Part shown: positions 1-8,852 of the stretch, in pieces
Layout: each line of letters starts with the position of its first letter
Position numbering within the stretch: position 1 is the stretch's first letter
Assembly: GCA_900539525.1 (NCBI GenBank)
Contig: UQCM01000014.1
Span: forward strand, 1 to 60,306
DNA: 60,306 nucleotides
Origin: an uncultured Blautia sp.
GTDB lineage: Bacteria > Bacillota > Clostridia > Lachnospirales > Lachnospiraceae
Direction of reading: 5' to 3'
Translations under genes and position numbers: made by a program
The notes under the pieces: generated by a model
The model's input: the letters and a program-made list of their open reading frames with translations, nothing else
What the model was told of the DNA's origin: nothing
Databases searched by the model: none

Positions 1-22
1 AGAATATTATTTTCAATTTTCT

Positions 23-469
23 TCAATTTTCCCTTGACTTTTTATTTGCAGGCTGTCCCATATCCGCATTCATGTAAAGAGCAACCGAAATCAGAAACAG
101 GAGCAGTGCCACTGTGAAAATGATGACACAGTAAGGTTGATCCTGGAAAATGGAAGACGGCAGATACCTTGTCTCCAGCATCCTGCAAAAGTCTGAGATA
201 TATCCGATCAGCGTCATATTTGCAATGGTTCCCAGTCCGATCAGCTTCCGCCCCCAGATCAGCTCCGGAAGGAACAGCAGAAGATTCACCAGCATCATGG
301 TCGTGCCGAAAGTAATTCCAAAGCGCCCGGACAGAGATGCATTCATAAAAGAACAGGTATCCGTACCATAATTAACCTTAAGCAGGAAAGATAAAGTAAT
401 ACCCATTCCCACAATTCCAGTCATCATGATGATAAAGCGTTTCTTATCAAACCGGTTTTTCTGTTTCAT
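23..469 (-). CDS. YczE/YyaS-like membrane protein, C-terminally short
   Basis: This small integral membrane protein (148 aa) has four hydrophobic segments, and its start is backed by GGAGGATGAT just upstream on the minus strand. The pattern (an N-terminal MTGIVGMGITLSFLLKV-like helix, then GTDTCSFMNASLS) fits the YczE/YyaS family, whose function is not established. Family members I know of are about 200 residues and continue beyond the conserved MNADMG with a further helix pair; here MNADMG is followed by only nine polar residues and a stop. I read it as a shortened, possibly non-functional copy. The family call is moderate and the truncation is inferred from usual length. Confidence 0.6.
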   Translation of the reverse strand: MKQKNRFDKKRFIIMMTGIVGMGITLSFLLKVNYGTDTCSFMNASLSGRFGITFGTTMMLVNLLLFLPELIWGRKLIGLGTIANMTLIGYISDFCRMLETRYLPSSIFQDQPYCVIIFTVALLLFLISVALYMNADMGQPANKKSREN

Positions 470-524
470 ATCATCCTCCGTAAATCAACAAACATCTCTT
501 TTTTTCATAACGATTTCAAAGTAT

Positions 525-763
525 GATGCCAGGGTCAAAAGGTCATGATTTTTATGCTTGCATGAAAAATCATGACTTTGGGACCCGCTAAACATGAGAA
601 AGTAGCCATTTTTCGAAGAAAAATGAGCGGATTTCGAATGTTTTTCGGATTTTGGGAGCGCGAAGCGCGGAAAAATCCGAAGGCATCATGGGGTCAAATG
701 CTTTTGACCCCAACATCAAAGTATTATAGTAACTGGTCACGAAGTGAACGGTAATTATAATAC
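525..763. repeat. Multi-hairpin intergenic element with inverted ends
   Basis: No gene is visible between 470 and 897. Instead there are four palindromes in a row: TCATGATTTTT (543-553) with its complement at 565-575; TTCGGATTTT (644-653) with 672-681; TGGGGTCAAA (689-698) with TTTGACCCCA (703-712); and GTATTATA (721-728) with 756-763, the last extended by a near-complementary GTCAC/GTGA core. The outer ends 525-540 and 702-717 are inverted repeats matching at 13 of 16 positions. Part of it (562-598) recurs at 42144-42180. It looks like a MITE- or REP-type non-coding repeat; no transposase is associated. Confidence 0.6.
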
Positions 764-766
764 CGC

Positions 767-795
767 TTGACAGAGCATTTGGCAATAGATAAGAT
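767..795 (+). promoter_or_regulatory. Sigma-A-type promoter of the pyridoxamine kinase gene
   Basis: TTGACA (767-772) and TAAGAT (790-795) are separated by 17 bp. The predicted start near 802 leaves a leader of about 95 nt, which carries a copy of the GGACTC intergenic repeat (843-874). Confidence 0.6.
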
Positions 796-897
796 GAAAT
801 TATTTGGAGCCATTCATGAGCAAAAGGAGAGTTCCGGAGATGATGTTTTGCGAATGGACTCAAAACAGTTATGGAATAACAGGAGGTGCAGAGAATC

Positions 898-1716
898 ATG
901 AACAAACAGATTCTTCTGATGAGTGATATGGTCGGATATGGCAAGGTTGCCTTATCTGCGATGATGCCGATTCTTTCCTATATGAAACATAATGTCTATA
1001 CACTTCCTACCGCACTGGTATCGAATACACTGGACTATGGAACATATGAGATTCTGGAAACAACAGACTATATGAGCAATACCATAAAGGTGTGGGAAGA
1101 GCTGGGCTTTTCCTTTGATGCGGTTTCGGCAGGCTTTCTTGTTTCCGGACGGCAGGCAAAGCTTGTGGCAGATTTTTGTGGGCAGCAGAAGGATAAGGGA
1201 GCACTCATTTTTGTTGATCCGATCATGGGGGATGCGGGCAGACTTTATAACGGGATCACAGAAACAACGGTTTCCCTTATGAGAGAGCTGATCCGTGTGT
1301 CAGATTATATGATGCCGAATTATACGGAGGCGGCATGCCTGGCCGGGGAGACCTATCGGGAGGAGGGCATGTCCTTACAGGAAGCGGATGTTCTGATTGC
1401 AAAGCTGCTGTCTGTCGGTGCAAAGTCCATTGTTGTCACAAGTGCAGTCATAGACGGACAGGAAGCAGTCCTTGTATATGATCATAACAGCAGAGAAAGG
1501 CACATACTGCCGTTTACCAGTATTCCGGTCAGGGTGCCGGGGACAGGGGATATTTTTTCATCCATCTTTATGGGAAAGCTTCTGGAAGGAAAAAATATCG
1601 TTGAAAGTGTGCAGAAGGCAATGTCTGTCATCGAACTCATGATCAGAAAGAATCAGGAGAAGGAAGACAGATGCAAATGGATTCCGGTGGAACGTTTTTT
1701 TGACTATCTGGATTAA
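898..1716 (+). CDS. pdxY: Pyridoxamine/pyridoxal kinase-like (ribokinase superfamily)
   Basis: This is a 272-aa sugar/vitamin kinase fold expected to phosphorylate pyridoxal or pyridoxamine with ATP in the B6 salvage pathway in the cytoplasm. Supporting motifs are FVDPIMGDAGRLY near residues 105-117 (DPVMGD block of the PdxK/PdxY/ThiD group) and VPGTGDIFSS near 211-220, where GTGD carries the catalytic aspartate. I start it at the ATG at 898, 11 nt after a perfect AGGAGG (881-886); an in-frame GTG at 886 overlaps the ribosome site and is unlikely. It precedes a peptide/nickel ABC operon by about 95 bp. HMP kinase (ThiD) is the main alternative; no thiamine genes are nearby. Confidence 0.8.
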   Translation: MNKQILLMSDMVGYGKVALSAMMPILSYMKHNVYTLPTALVSNTLDYGTYEILETTDYMSNTIKVWEELGFSFDAVSAGFLVSGRQAKLVADFCGQQKDKGALIFVDPIMGDAGRLYNGITETTVSLMRELIRVSDYMMPNYTEAACLAGETYREEGMSLQEADVLIAKLLSVGAKSIVVTSAVIDGQEAVLVYDHNSRERHILPFTSIPVRVPGTGDIFSSIFMGKLLEGKNIVESVQKAMSVIELMIRKNQEKEDRCKWIPVERFFDYLD

Positions 1717-1810
1717 CCGATCTGCCGTATCGAAAAATCAGAACCCCCCGGGTGGCTTGTGGACAAAAAAAGGGGATGCTATACTAAAAGAAAAATCCGG
1801 GAGGGGAAAG

Positions 1811-3451
1811 ATGAAGAAAAAACTTTTAAGTATCGTGTGCGCAGCGGCGCTGGCTGCAGGACTTCTGTCCGGGTGCGGAAAAGGGACAGAAGGAAAAACA
1901 GATGATGCAGAGGCAGTGACAGCACAAAGCACAGATAAGACGAATGGTGCAAAGGATGAGGTGATCGTTACCATGCCCGTCACATCGGAGCCGGAAGCGG
2001 GATTTGATCCGGCATACGGATGGGGAGCGGGGGAGCATGTACATGAACCGCTGATCCAGAGTACGCTGACGACTACCACGAAGGATCTGGAGATCGAGAA
2101 GGATCTGGCAACGGATTACAGCGTGAGCGAAGACGGTCTGACGTGGACGGTTACGATCCGTGATGATGTGAAGTTTACAGACGGTGAGCCGCTGACAGCG
2201 GAGGATGTGGCTTTTACCTATAATAACTGTAAGGAAAAGAGCTCGGTCAATGACTTTACCATGCTGGATGAGGCGGTTGCCGTTGACGATACGACGGTGG
2301 AATTTAAGATGACAAAGCCGTTTTCCATCTGGCCTTATACGATGGCAATCGTAGGAATCGTGCCGGAGCACGCATATGATGAAAATTATGGTCAGAATCC
2401 GATCGGTTCGGGGCGCTATATCATGAAACAGTGGGACAGGAATCAGCAGGTGATTTTTGAGGCGAACCCGGACTACTATGGAGAAGCACCGAAGATCAGA
2501 AAAGTGACGGTTCTGTTCATGGAAGAAGACGCCGCACTGGCTGCTGCGATGGCAGGAAAGGTGGATGTGGCGCATACGGCGGCATCCTACAGTGACCAGA
2601 CGATCGACGGATACGGTCTTCTGGCCGTTCAGACGGTGGATAACCGCGGCTTCAATCTTCCCTGTGTCCAGCCACAGGAAAAGGATGGCGTTACCTATGG
2701 AAATGCATTTACCTCCGATGTGAATGTCAGACGCGCCATCAATATCGGGATCGACCGGCAGGAAATGATCGAAAATGTATTGAACGGTTACGGAACAGCT
2801 GCCTACAGCGTATGCGACAAGATGCCCTGGTACAACAGCGATTGTGAGGTTGCTTATGATCCGGAAGGGGCCGTGAAGCTGCTGGAGGATGCGGGATGGC
2901 AGACAGGCAGTGACGGCATCCGCGAAAAGGATGGTATCAAAGCAGAGATTACGCTGATGTTCAGCAATGGCGATTCCGTCCGTCAGGCACTTGCGGAGGA
3001 TACCGCCAATCAGCTGAAAGAGCTGGGGATCCGCGTGACTACAGAGGGTGTAGGCTGGGATGTGGCTTATGACCGGGCCCAGTCGGAGCCTCTCGTATGG
3101 GGATGGGGAGCCCATACACCGATGGAGCTTTACAACATCTACCATTCACTTGCCGGTACGGGAATCGGTCAGGCTGAGTATTCCCCATATGCAAACGAGA
3201 CAGTGGACAGCTATATGGATCAGGCACTTGCGGCTGATACACTGGAGGAGTCCTGTGAGCTGTGGCAGAAGGCCCAGTGGGACGGAACGACAGGAATCAC
3301 TCAGGAAGGCGATATCCCGTGGATCTGGCTGTGCAATATCGACCATCTGTATTTTGTGAGAGACGGATTACAGGTTGCCGACCAGAAAATTCATCCCCAT
3401 GGACACGGATGGTCTATTGTAAACAATGTAGACCAGTGGTTCTGGGAGTAA
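1811..3451 (+). CDS. ABC transporter substrate-binding lipoprotein (family 5, peptide/nickel type)
   Basis: This 546-aa lipoprotein has a signal peptide ending in the lipobox LLSGC (lipidated Cys22), so it is anchored on the outer face of the membrane. The body is an SBP_bac_5 fold: the block DYSVSEDGLTWTVTIRDDVKF with FTDGEPLTAEDVAFTYN is diagnostic for oligopeptide, dipeptide and nickel binding proteins. The start is chosen at 1811 after GGAGGGG, which gives a proper signal peptide; upstream in-frame starts do not. It heads an operon with two permeases and two ATPases. The C-terminus has a cluster of histidines (HPHGHGW), which could suit a metal chelate, but ligand identity cannot be read from sequence. 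Confidence 0.88.
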   Translation: MKKKLLSIVCAAALAAGLLSGCGKGTEGKTDDAEAVTAQSTDKTNGAKDEVIVTMPVTSEPEAGFDPAYGWGAGEHVHEPLIQSTLTTTTKDLEIEKDLATDYSVSEDGLTWTVTIRDDVKFTDGEPLTAEDVAFTYNNCKEKSSVNDFTMLDEAVAVDDTTVEFKMTKPFSIWPYTMAIVGIVPEHAYDENYGQNPIGSGRYIMKQWDRNQQVIFEANPDYYGEAPKIRKVTVLFMEEDAALAAAMAGKVDVAHTAASYSDQTIDGYGLLAVQTVDNRGFNLPCVQPQEKDGVTYGNAFTSDVNVRRAINIGIDRQEMIENVLNGYGTAAYSVCDKMPWYNSDCEVAYDPEGAVKLLEDAGWQTGSDGIREKDGIKAEITLMFSNGDSVRQALAEDTANQLKELGIRVTTEGVGWDVAYDRAQSEPLVWGWGAHTPMELYNIYHSLAGTGIGQAEYSPYANETVDSYMDQALAADTLEESCELWQKAQWDGTTGITQEGDIPWIWLCNIDHLYFVRDGLQVADQKIHPHGHGWSIVNNVDQWFWE

Positions 3452-3522
3452 TTGAAGTGTTTCTCGGGTGTCCGGTGAATGAAGAAATGTTGCTGTTATA
3501 GAAGAAAGACGGAGGAAGAAAG

Positions 3523-4518
3523 ATGGACAGACGTTGGCCTGTTTTGATTACAAAAAATATGGTAAGAGTTGTTCTGCTGGTTCTGGCTGTCAGTGTAGTC
3601 ACCTTCTGGCTGATGAAGTCCTCACCGGTGGATCCGCTGCAGGCGAATGTCGGTCAGGCGGCACTTGGAAGCATGAGTCAGGAGCAGATTGAAAAGCTGG
3701 AGGAATACTGGGGTGTGAACACTCCGCCGGCAGAACAGTATCTGTCCTGGCTGAAGGATTTTGTGAGAGGGGACATGGGAATCTCCCTGTTATACCGTCA
3801 GCCGGTGGGAAAAGTGATCGCTGTCAAGCTGGCAAATTCTCTGTTTCTGATGATCCTGGCATGGGTCTTATCGGGTGTCCTGGGATTTGTGCTTGGCGTG
3901 GTGGCGGGAATGAACCGTGGAAGACTGGTGGATAAAGTGATCAAAGGGTATTGTCTCGTGATTTCCAGCACACCGGCTTTCTGGCTGGCGCTTCTTCTGC
4001 TGATGTTGTTTGGCGTGTGGCTTGGGTGGCTGCCGATCGGACTGAGTGTCCCGATCGGTGTGGAGGCCAGCGGTGTGACTTTTCTGGACAGGCTCTACCA
4101 TGCGGTTCTTCCGGCTCTGACATTGAGCATTACCGGCGTGTCGAATATTGCGCTTCACACCAGGGAGAAGATGATCGACATCTGCGAGAGTGACTATGTG
4201 CTGTTTGCGCGGATGAGAGGAGAGAAGGGATTCCGGCTGTTCCGCTATTATGGCTTCCGGAATGTCCTTCTTCCGGCGATCACACTCCAGTTTGCCTCAA
4301 TCAGTGAGATTTTCGGAGGTTCCGTTCTGGTGGAGCAGGTCTTTTCCTATCCGGGACTCGGTCAGGCGGCAGTCGCTGCGGGGCTTGGAAGTGATCTGCC
4401 GCTTCTGATGGCGATCACCATCGTGAGTGCGCTGTTTGTGTTTGGCGGAAACATGATTGCCAATCTACTCTACGGAGTGGTTGACCCGAGGATCCGAAGA
4501 GGAGGAACATCGAAATGA
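3523..4518 (+). CDS. ABC transporter permease, DppB/NikB family
   Basis: This is a 331-aa inner-membrane permease with the usual layout: an N-terminal helix (residues ~8-28), a large external loop containing the family motif around YWGVNTPPAEQYLSWL, then five helices. The cytoplasmic EAA-type loop (LFARMRGEKGFRLFRYYGFRNVLLPA) contacts the ATPases. GGAGG lies 7-12 nt before the ATG. It ends by overlapping the next permease start (ATGA), showing translational coupling. It forms a heterodimer with the following gene and imports whatever the upstream lipoprotein binds. Confidence 0.9.
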   Translation: MDRRWPVLITKNMVRVVLLVLAVSVVTFWLMKSSPVDPLQANVGQAALGSMSQEQIEKLEEYWGVNTPPAEQYLSWLKDFVRGDMGISLLYRQPVGKVIAVKLANSLFLMILAWVLSGVLGFVLGVVAGMNRGRLVDKVIKGYCLVISSTPAFWLALLLLMLFGVWLGWLPIGLSVPIGVEASGVTFLDRLYHAVLPALTLSITGVSNIALHTREKMIDICESDYVLFARMRGEKGFRLFRYYGFRNVLLPAITLQFASISEIFGGSVLVEQVFSYPGLGQAAVAAGLGSDLPLLMAITIVSALFVFGGNMIANLLYGVVDPRIRRGGTSK

Positions 4519-5336
4519 AGTTAAATCGAAGACAGCGTGTGCTGGCGGGACTGTTTTTTTCTGTTCTGTTTCTGGCGCTTGTGTGTGTATCCGGAATTCT
4601 GCTGACGGAGGAAGCGAGGGTCACTGATTTTTCAAGAAAAAATATCGCTCCCTGTGCAAAATACATCTTTGGAACAGACTGGTTGGGAAGGGATATGCTG
4701 GCACGCACGGTAAAGGGACTTTCACTCAGTATCCTGATCGGTGTTCTGGCAGCGGCAGTCAGTGCGGTGATTGCGCTTGTTCTGGGCATCGCGTCCGCTA
4801 CGATGGGAAAAACAGTGGATTATGTGATCACCTTCTGTATCGATCTGATCATGGGTGTTCCTCATATCCTGCTGCTGATCCTGATCTCAGTCGCTCTTGG
4901 GAAAGGACTGAAGGGCGTGATCGTGGGAGTTGCGCTGACGCACTGGCCGTCGCTGGCCCGTCTGATCCGGGCGGAGGTGATCCAGCTGAAGGAAAGCCCG
5001 TATATCCGGATTGCACAGAAGCTGGGGAAGAGCAGATGGTATATCGCATGGAAGCACATTTTTCCGCATCTGCTGCCACAGTTTGTTGTCGGGCTGGTGC
5101 TGCTGTTTCCCCATGCAATCCTTCACGAATCCAGTATTACCTTTCTGGGATTCGGGCTCTCCACAGAGCAGCCGGCCATCGGTATCGTGCTGTCGGAGGC
5201 CATGAAGTATCTGGTGACCGGGAAATGGTGGCTGGCCCTGTTCCCGGGGATGTTGCTCGTATTTACGGTGGTACTGTTCTACGTGGCCGGTGAGAGTATC
5301 AGAAAGCTGCTGGATCCCGGAAGTGTTCATGAATAA
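4515..5336 (+). CDS. ABC transporter permease, DppC/NikC family
   Basis: This 273-aa permease is the second channel subunit. It has one N-terminal helix, the short conserved block IFGTDWLGRDMLAR typical of DppC/OppC/NikC proteins (residues ~52-65), and five further helices. Its EAA loop reads RIAQKLGKSRWYIAWKHIFP. Its start codon overlaps the stop of the preceding permease by four bases. About 85 bp separate it from the first ATPase gene. Confidence 0.9.
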   Translation: MKLNRRQRVLAGLFFSVLFLALVCVSGILLTEEARVTDFSRKNIAPCAKYIFGTDWLGRDMLARTVKGLSLSILIGVLAAAVSAVIALVLGIASATMGKTVDYVITFCIDLIMGVPHILLLILISVALGKGLKGVIVGVALTHWPSLARLIRAEVIQLKESPYIRIAQKLGKSRWYIAWKHIFPHLLPQFVVGLVLLFPHAILHESSITFLGFGLSTEQPAIGIVLSEAMKYLVTGKWWLALFPGMLLVFTVVLFYVAGESIRKLLDPGSVHE

Positions 5337-5421
5337 AGTGGAGGCTTACATACATCGCAAAGGGTGCTGGTGATCGTGGTGCGGGAAGAAACGATGAGAA
5401 AGGGACAGGGGCAAAAGGAGT

Positions 5422-6375
5422 ATGCGTAAGGTTAGCGAAAAAAATACGGACAGAGTTCCGGTTCTTAAAATTGAACATATGTGCATTGCCTTTACACAGT
5501 ATGACAGGGGAATGCATCAGACGGAGCTTCCTGTCATCCGGGATCTGGATGTTGAGGTGCATGCGGGAGAGATGGTGGCGGTTGTCGGCTCCAGCGGTTC
5601 CGGAAAGAGTCTTCTGGCTCATGGCGTTATGGGGGTGCTGCCCTACAATGCCTCGATGGGCGGCAGGATTACCTACTGCGGAGAGGAGCTTACGAAGCAG
5701 AGGGTGGAAAAGCTGCGGGGAAATGAGATCGTCATGGTACCCCAGAGCATTGCTTTTCTGAATCCGCTCATGAAGATCGGGCCTCAGATCTGCAAAGGCA
5801 GGAAGGATGCGCAGACCAGAAAGAAACTGAGTGACATCTTCAGAAGATATGATTTAGACCCGGGTGTGGCAGATCTTTATCCCTTTGAACTGTCGGGAGG
5901 GATGAACCGGAGGATCCTGATCTCTACGGCAATGATTGAACATCCGCGCCTGGTCATTGCGGATGAGCCGACACCGGGGTTGGACCTGAAGGTGGCCAAA
6001 CGTGCCATGCAGCATTTTCGTGAGCTGGCAGATATGGGAGCGGGAGTGCTTGTGATCACACATGATCTGGAGCTGGCACTGGAGGTGGCAGACAGGATCG
6101 CCGTATTTTATGCAGGGATGACTGTGGAGGAGGCGGACGTGTCGGATTTTGAGAAGGAAGAGACGCTGCGCCATCCCTACACGAAGGCACTCTGGCGTGC
6201 GATGCCCAAAAACGGGTTCCGTTTTATTGAAGGGACACAGCCCTATGTCAAGGATCTGCCACAGGGATGTCCGTTTGCGCCGCGCTGCAGCCAGTACACG
6301 CAGGAATGCAGGAAAGAAGAGATATCCTGGCGGGAGATCAGGGAAGGCCGTGTCAGATGCCTGCATGCTATATAA
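5422..6375 (+). CDS. ABC transporter ATPase, DppD/OppD family
   Basis: This 317-aa ATPase energises the importer. Visible motifs are Walker A GSSGSGKS (residues ~56-63), signature LSGGM (~157), Walker B RLVIADEP (~176) and the switch histidine in VITHDLEL. The C-terminus carries the oligopeptide/dipeptide extension with four cysteines (CPFAPRCSQYTQEC then VRCLHA), which in this family is associated with an iron-sulfur site. The start is uncertain: AAGGAG sits almost against the ATG at 5422, but an in-frame stop lies just upstream and no later ATG has a ribosome site. The D-loop region reads TPGLDLKVA, slightly divergent from the usual TTALDVT. Confidence 0.88.
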   Translation: MRKVSEKNTDRVPVLKIEHMCIAFTQYDRGMHQTELPVIRDLDVEVHAGEMVAVVGSSGSGKSLLAHGVMGVLPYNASMGGRITYCGEELTKQRVEKLRGNEIVMVPQSIAFLNPLMKIGPQICKGRKDAQTRKKLSDIFRRYDLDPGVADLYPFELSGGMNRRILISTAMIEHPRLVIADEPTPGLDLKVAKRAMQHFRELADMGAGVLVITHDLELALEVADRIAVFYAGMTVEEADVSDFEKEETLRHPYTKALWRAMPKNGFRFIEGTQPYVKDLPQGCPFAPRCSQYTQECRKEEISWREIREGRVRCLHAI

Positions 6376-6508
6376 GCAGGAACCGGACGTACGGTATCGT
6401 ACAGAATGTGTTATATCTGCACATCGCGGGGCGGAGTGAACAGTAACAAAAGACAGGAAAGCATCCAGTATCAGTACACCGGGAAGAACCGTCGCGGAAG
6501 AGGGAAAT

Positions 6509-7132
6509 ATGAAGTTAGAGATTAAAAATGTGACTTATCAATATGAGAAAAACGGCAGGAAGATTCTTGAGGATTTCAGTATGGAGATCGGGCAGCAGGA
6601 ACGGGTGGGTATCATTGCACCCAGCGGATACGGGAAAACAACGCTGTGCAAGCTCCTTTCCGGCTATCTGAAGCCAGATCGTGGTGAAATCCTTCTGGAT
6701 GGAAAGCCGCTCTCATCCTATAAGGGCTACTGTCCGGTGCAGATGATCTGGCAGCAGCCGGAATTTGCTGTAAATCCCAGGCTTCGGATGCGGGAAGTGA
6801 TCCTCGAAGGCGATGAGGTGGAAGAGCGGATCGTCCGGGAGCTGGGAATCGAGGAAGACTGGATGAACCGTTTCCCGGCAGAACTGTCGGGAGGAGAATT
6901 GCAGAGATTTTGTATCGCGAGAGCTCTGGGGAAACGTACGAAGTTTCTCCTGGCAGATGAGATCAGTACCATGCTCGATCTGATCACCCAGAGTCAGATA
7001 TGGAACTTTCTGATTCGGGAGACAGAGCGCAGAGAAATCGGGCTGATCGCGGTCAGCCACAGCCAGCCGCTTCTGGATCAGGTATGCACCAGGCAGATCA
7101 ACCTGAAAGAAGCAGCGAGTACAAAAAAGTAA
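6509..7132 (+). CDS. ABC transporter ATPase, DppF/NikE-like, short form
   Basis: This 207-aa ATPase is the second nucleotide-binding subunit. It has Walker A IAPSGYGKTT (residues ~36-45), signature LSGGELQ (~127-133), Walker B KFLLADEIS (~146-154) and a switch histidine in AVSHSQP. It lacks the C-terminal cysteine domain that its partner has, which is usual for NikE-type and short DppF proteins. It closes the operon, 133 bp after the first ATPase; that gap holds a small hairpin and a GTGAACAGTAAC repeat end (6436-6447). A terminator follows directly. Confidence 0.87.
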   Translation: MKLEIKNVTYQYEKNGRKILEDFSMEIGQQERVGIIAPSGYGKTTLCKLLSGYLKPDRGEILLDGKPLSSYKGYCPVQMIWQQPEFAVNPRLRMREVILEGDEVEERIVRELGIEEDWMNRFPAELSGGELQRFCIARALGKRTKFLLADEISTMLDLITQSQIWNFLIRETERREIGLIAVSHSQPLLDQVCTRQINLKEAASTKK

Positions 7133-7167
7133 AAAAGTCCGACTCCTGTCTGAGGAGCCGGACTTTT
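7133..7167. terminator. Bidirectional intrinsic terminator
   Basis: AAAAGTCCGACTCC (7133-7146) pairs with GGAGCCGGACTTTT (7154-7167) apart from one mismatch. Both strands end in T-runs, so it can stop the ABC operon on plus and coaX on minus. Confidence 0.88.
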
Positions 7168-7226
7168 CCTGTATTCCAAAGCCTTACTGCAGATGCAAAA
7201 CCGTGTGTTTCAATGACGCATTTCTG

Positions 7227-7997
7227 CTACATGGGTCTATTTTTCTGGTAGATCAGCTTCAGTCCTTTCAGAAGAAGGGCATCATCCACGATCACATCCT
7301 CCATGCAGTAGGGGATGATACAGCCGGCCAGCCCGCCGGTAGCGATCACAGTGGACTTTTCCCCCAGCTCTTTGTTGATCCGCTGGATCATTCCATCGAT
7401 GCAGGAGGCATTTCCGTAGATCAGACCGCTCTTCATGCAGTCGATCGTATTGCTTCCGATCAGCTTCTTCGGTGCCTCTACACTGATTTTGGGAAGCTGT
7501 GAGGTCCTGCTGGTCAGGGAATCCGAGGAGACCCGGATGCCGGGAAGGATCATTCCGCCGATGTAATTGTTCTTCTTATCAATGACGGAGATCGTGGTGG
7601 CAGTTCCCATATCAAAAATGATCATAGGAGCCTTATATTCTGCGATTCCGGCAACTGCATTGGCCACCAGGTCACTGCCGAGCTGCGCCGGATTGTCTGT
7701 CAGAATATTCAGGCCGGTTCTGACACCGGGACCGATGATGATGACATCTCTGTCCGTGATCTTCACTGCGGCTTCCTTTACAATGTTTGTAACAGGAGGA
7801 ACCACAGAGGAAATGATGGAACCCTGGATATCTTCCGGATTCAGATGATACATTTCCAGTACATTTTTAAAGCTGATGGCATATTCGAGAACTGTTTTTG
7901 TCGTATCTGTTGAAAGACGTTCCACAAAAAGAATTTCTTCCCCTCTGATACATCCAATGACGATGTTTGTGTTTCCGATATCAATTGCTAAGATCAT
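7227..7997 (-). CDS. coaX: Type III pantothenate kinase
   Basis: CoaX phosphorylates pantothenate, the first step of coenzyme A synthesis, in the cytoplasm. The 256-aa protein shows the ASKHA-fold motifs of the family: DIGNTN (residues 6-11) for phosphate binding, GPGVRTG (89-95) and GSDLVAN (107-113) for pantothenate, and DMGTATT (129-135). The family length is about 255-260. AAGGAG precedes the ATG by five bases. It lies 28 bp downstream of a PanT-like S component on the same strand, so vitamin uptake and phosphorylation are probably cotranscribed; coaBC is divergent, placing most of the pathway together. Confidence 0.95.
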   Translation of the reverse strand: MILAIDIGNTNIVIGCIRGEEILFVERLSTDTTKTVLEYAISFKNVLEMYHLNPEDIQGSIISSVVPPVTNIVKEAAVKITDRDVIIIGPGVRTGLNILTDNPAQLGSDLVANAVAGIAEYKAPMIIFDMGTATTISVIDKKNNYIGGMILPGIRVSSDSLTSRTSQLPKISVEAPKKLIGSNTIDCMKSGLIYGNASCIDGMIQRINKELGEKSTVIATGGLAGCIIPYCMEDVIVDDALLLKGLKLIYQKNRPM

Positions 7998-8025
7998 AAG
8001 TACTCCTTCTCCCGCTTTCCCTCAT

Positions 8026-8667
8026 TTAACGGGAAGCGTATTTCGTTCTAAACAGTATCCGGCAGATCAGGCTTACCAGGATGGCGGCTACGATGGCTTC
8101 CGGTACACCATTGATCCCTATGATCGAAAGGATAAAGGAATAGACAGCCTCCGTTGCCACATGATTGGCTGCGGCATAGGCATCCCGGAAGAACAGGTAG
8201 ATCAGATTCATGACCAGAAGCGTATTGGTAAGCGCTCCTGACAGTCCGGCCAGAGCCAGAGATAACGTCTGCTTATCGGTAAGGCGGTACATGCCTTTGT
8301 ATACATAATAGGGAACCACACCTACCAGAATCCGCGGGATAAAGCAGATGATGACACTGCCGATGCCGCCATGAACCTCACCCAGTTCAAAAAACGGTGT
8401 GAAGACAAAGCTGGTTGCCGTAGGATTGATGGTGTTGTTGATAAAGCTTGTCAGTCCGAAGATCAGCCCGAGAAATGCGCCCTTTTTGGGGCCAAGCATC
8501 AGAGAGCCGATGATGACGGGGATGTGGATGATCGTGGCCCGGGTAAAGCCGAGCGGGATATATCCCAGAAATGGTGTGAATGCCAGGATGATGATCAGTG
8601 CCGAGAAAAGTGCGACCTGAACCATGCCGAGCGTTGACTGTGAAGTGTTGCCTGTTGTTTGTTTCAT
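8026..8667 (-). CDS. ECF transporter S component, probably pantothenate-specific (PanT-like)
   Basis: This 213-aa protein has about six membrane helices and the N-terminal ECF S-component pattern (VALFSALIIILAFTPFLGYIPLG). S components capture vitamins and share the energising EcfT and EcfA1/A2 module, which is not in this window. Substrate assignment rests on context: it is directly upstream of coaX and divergent from coaBC, the usual setting of PanT. AGGAGG is 11 nt before the ATG. A folate, niacin or other vitamin specificity cannot be excluded from sequence alone. Confidence 0.82.
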   Translation of the reverse strand: MKQTTGNTSQSTLGMVQVALFSALIIILAFTPFLGYIPLGFTRATIIHIPVIIGSLMLGPKKGAFLGLIFGLTSFINNTINPTATSFVFTPFFELGEVHGGIGSVIICFIPRILVGVVPYYVYKGMYRLTDKQTLSLALAGLSGALTNTLLVMNLIYLFFRDAYAAANHVATEAVYSFILSIIGINGVPEAIVAAILVSLICRILFRTKYASR

Positions 8668-8761
8668 GTTCCTTTGTCCTCCTTGTTATTATTCTCGTTT
8701 GAGATACAATACAATTACCGGGAAAGTATAGCATATCCGCAAAGTGATGTAAATAAAAAGC

Positions 8762-8791
8762 CTGACAAACCTGGCAGGTATATGTTATACT
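8762..8791 (+). promoter_or_regulatory. Extended -10 promoter of coaBC
   Basis: CTGACA (8762-8767) and TATACT (8786-8791) are 18 bp apart, with TG one base before the -10 element (extended -10). It lies in the divergent gap between the S component and coaBC. Confidence 0.55.
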
Positions 8792-8852
8792 GAAAAATAA
8801 TGCCGGGGAAGAGATATTGGAATGCTTCCCCTCTGGAATGGGAGAAAGAGAG

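Noticed and set aside
1826..3145. 439-aa open frame on minus, antisense to the binding-protein gene
   Set aside because: It is a shadow of a clear lipoprotein gene, has no ribosome site and no domain, and its composition is that of reverse-strand codons.
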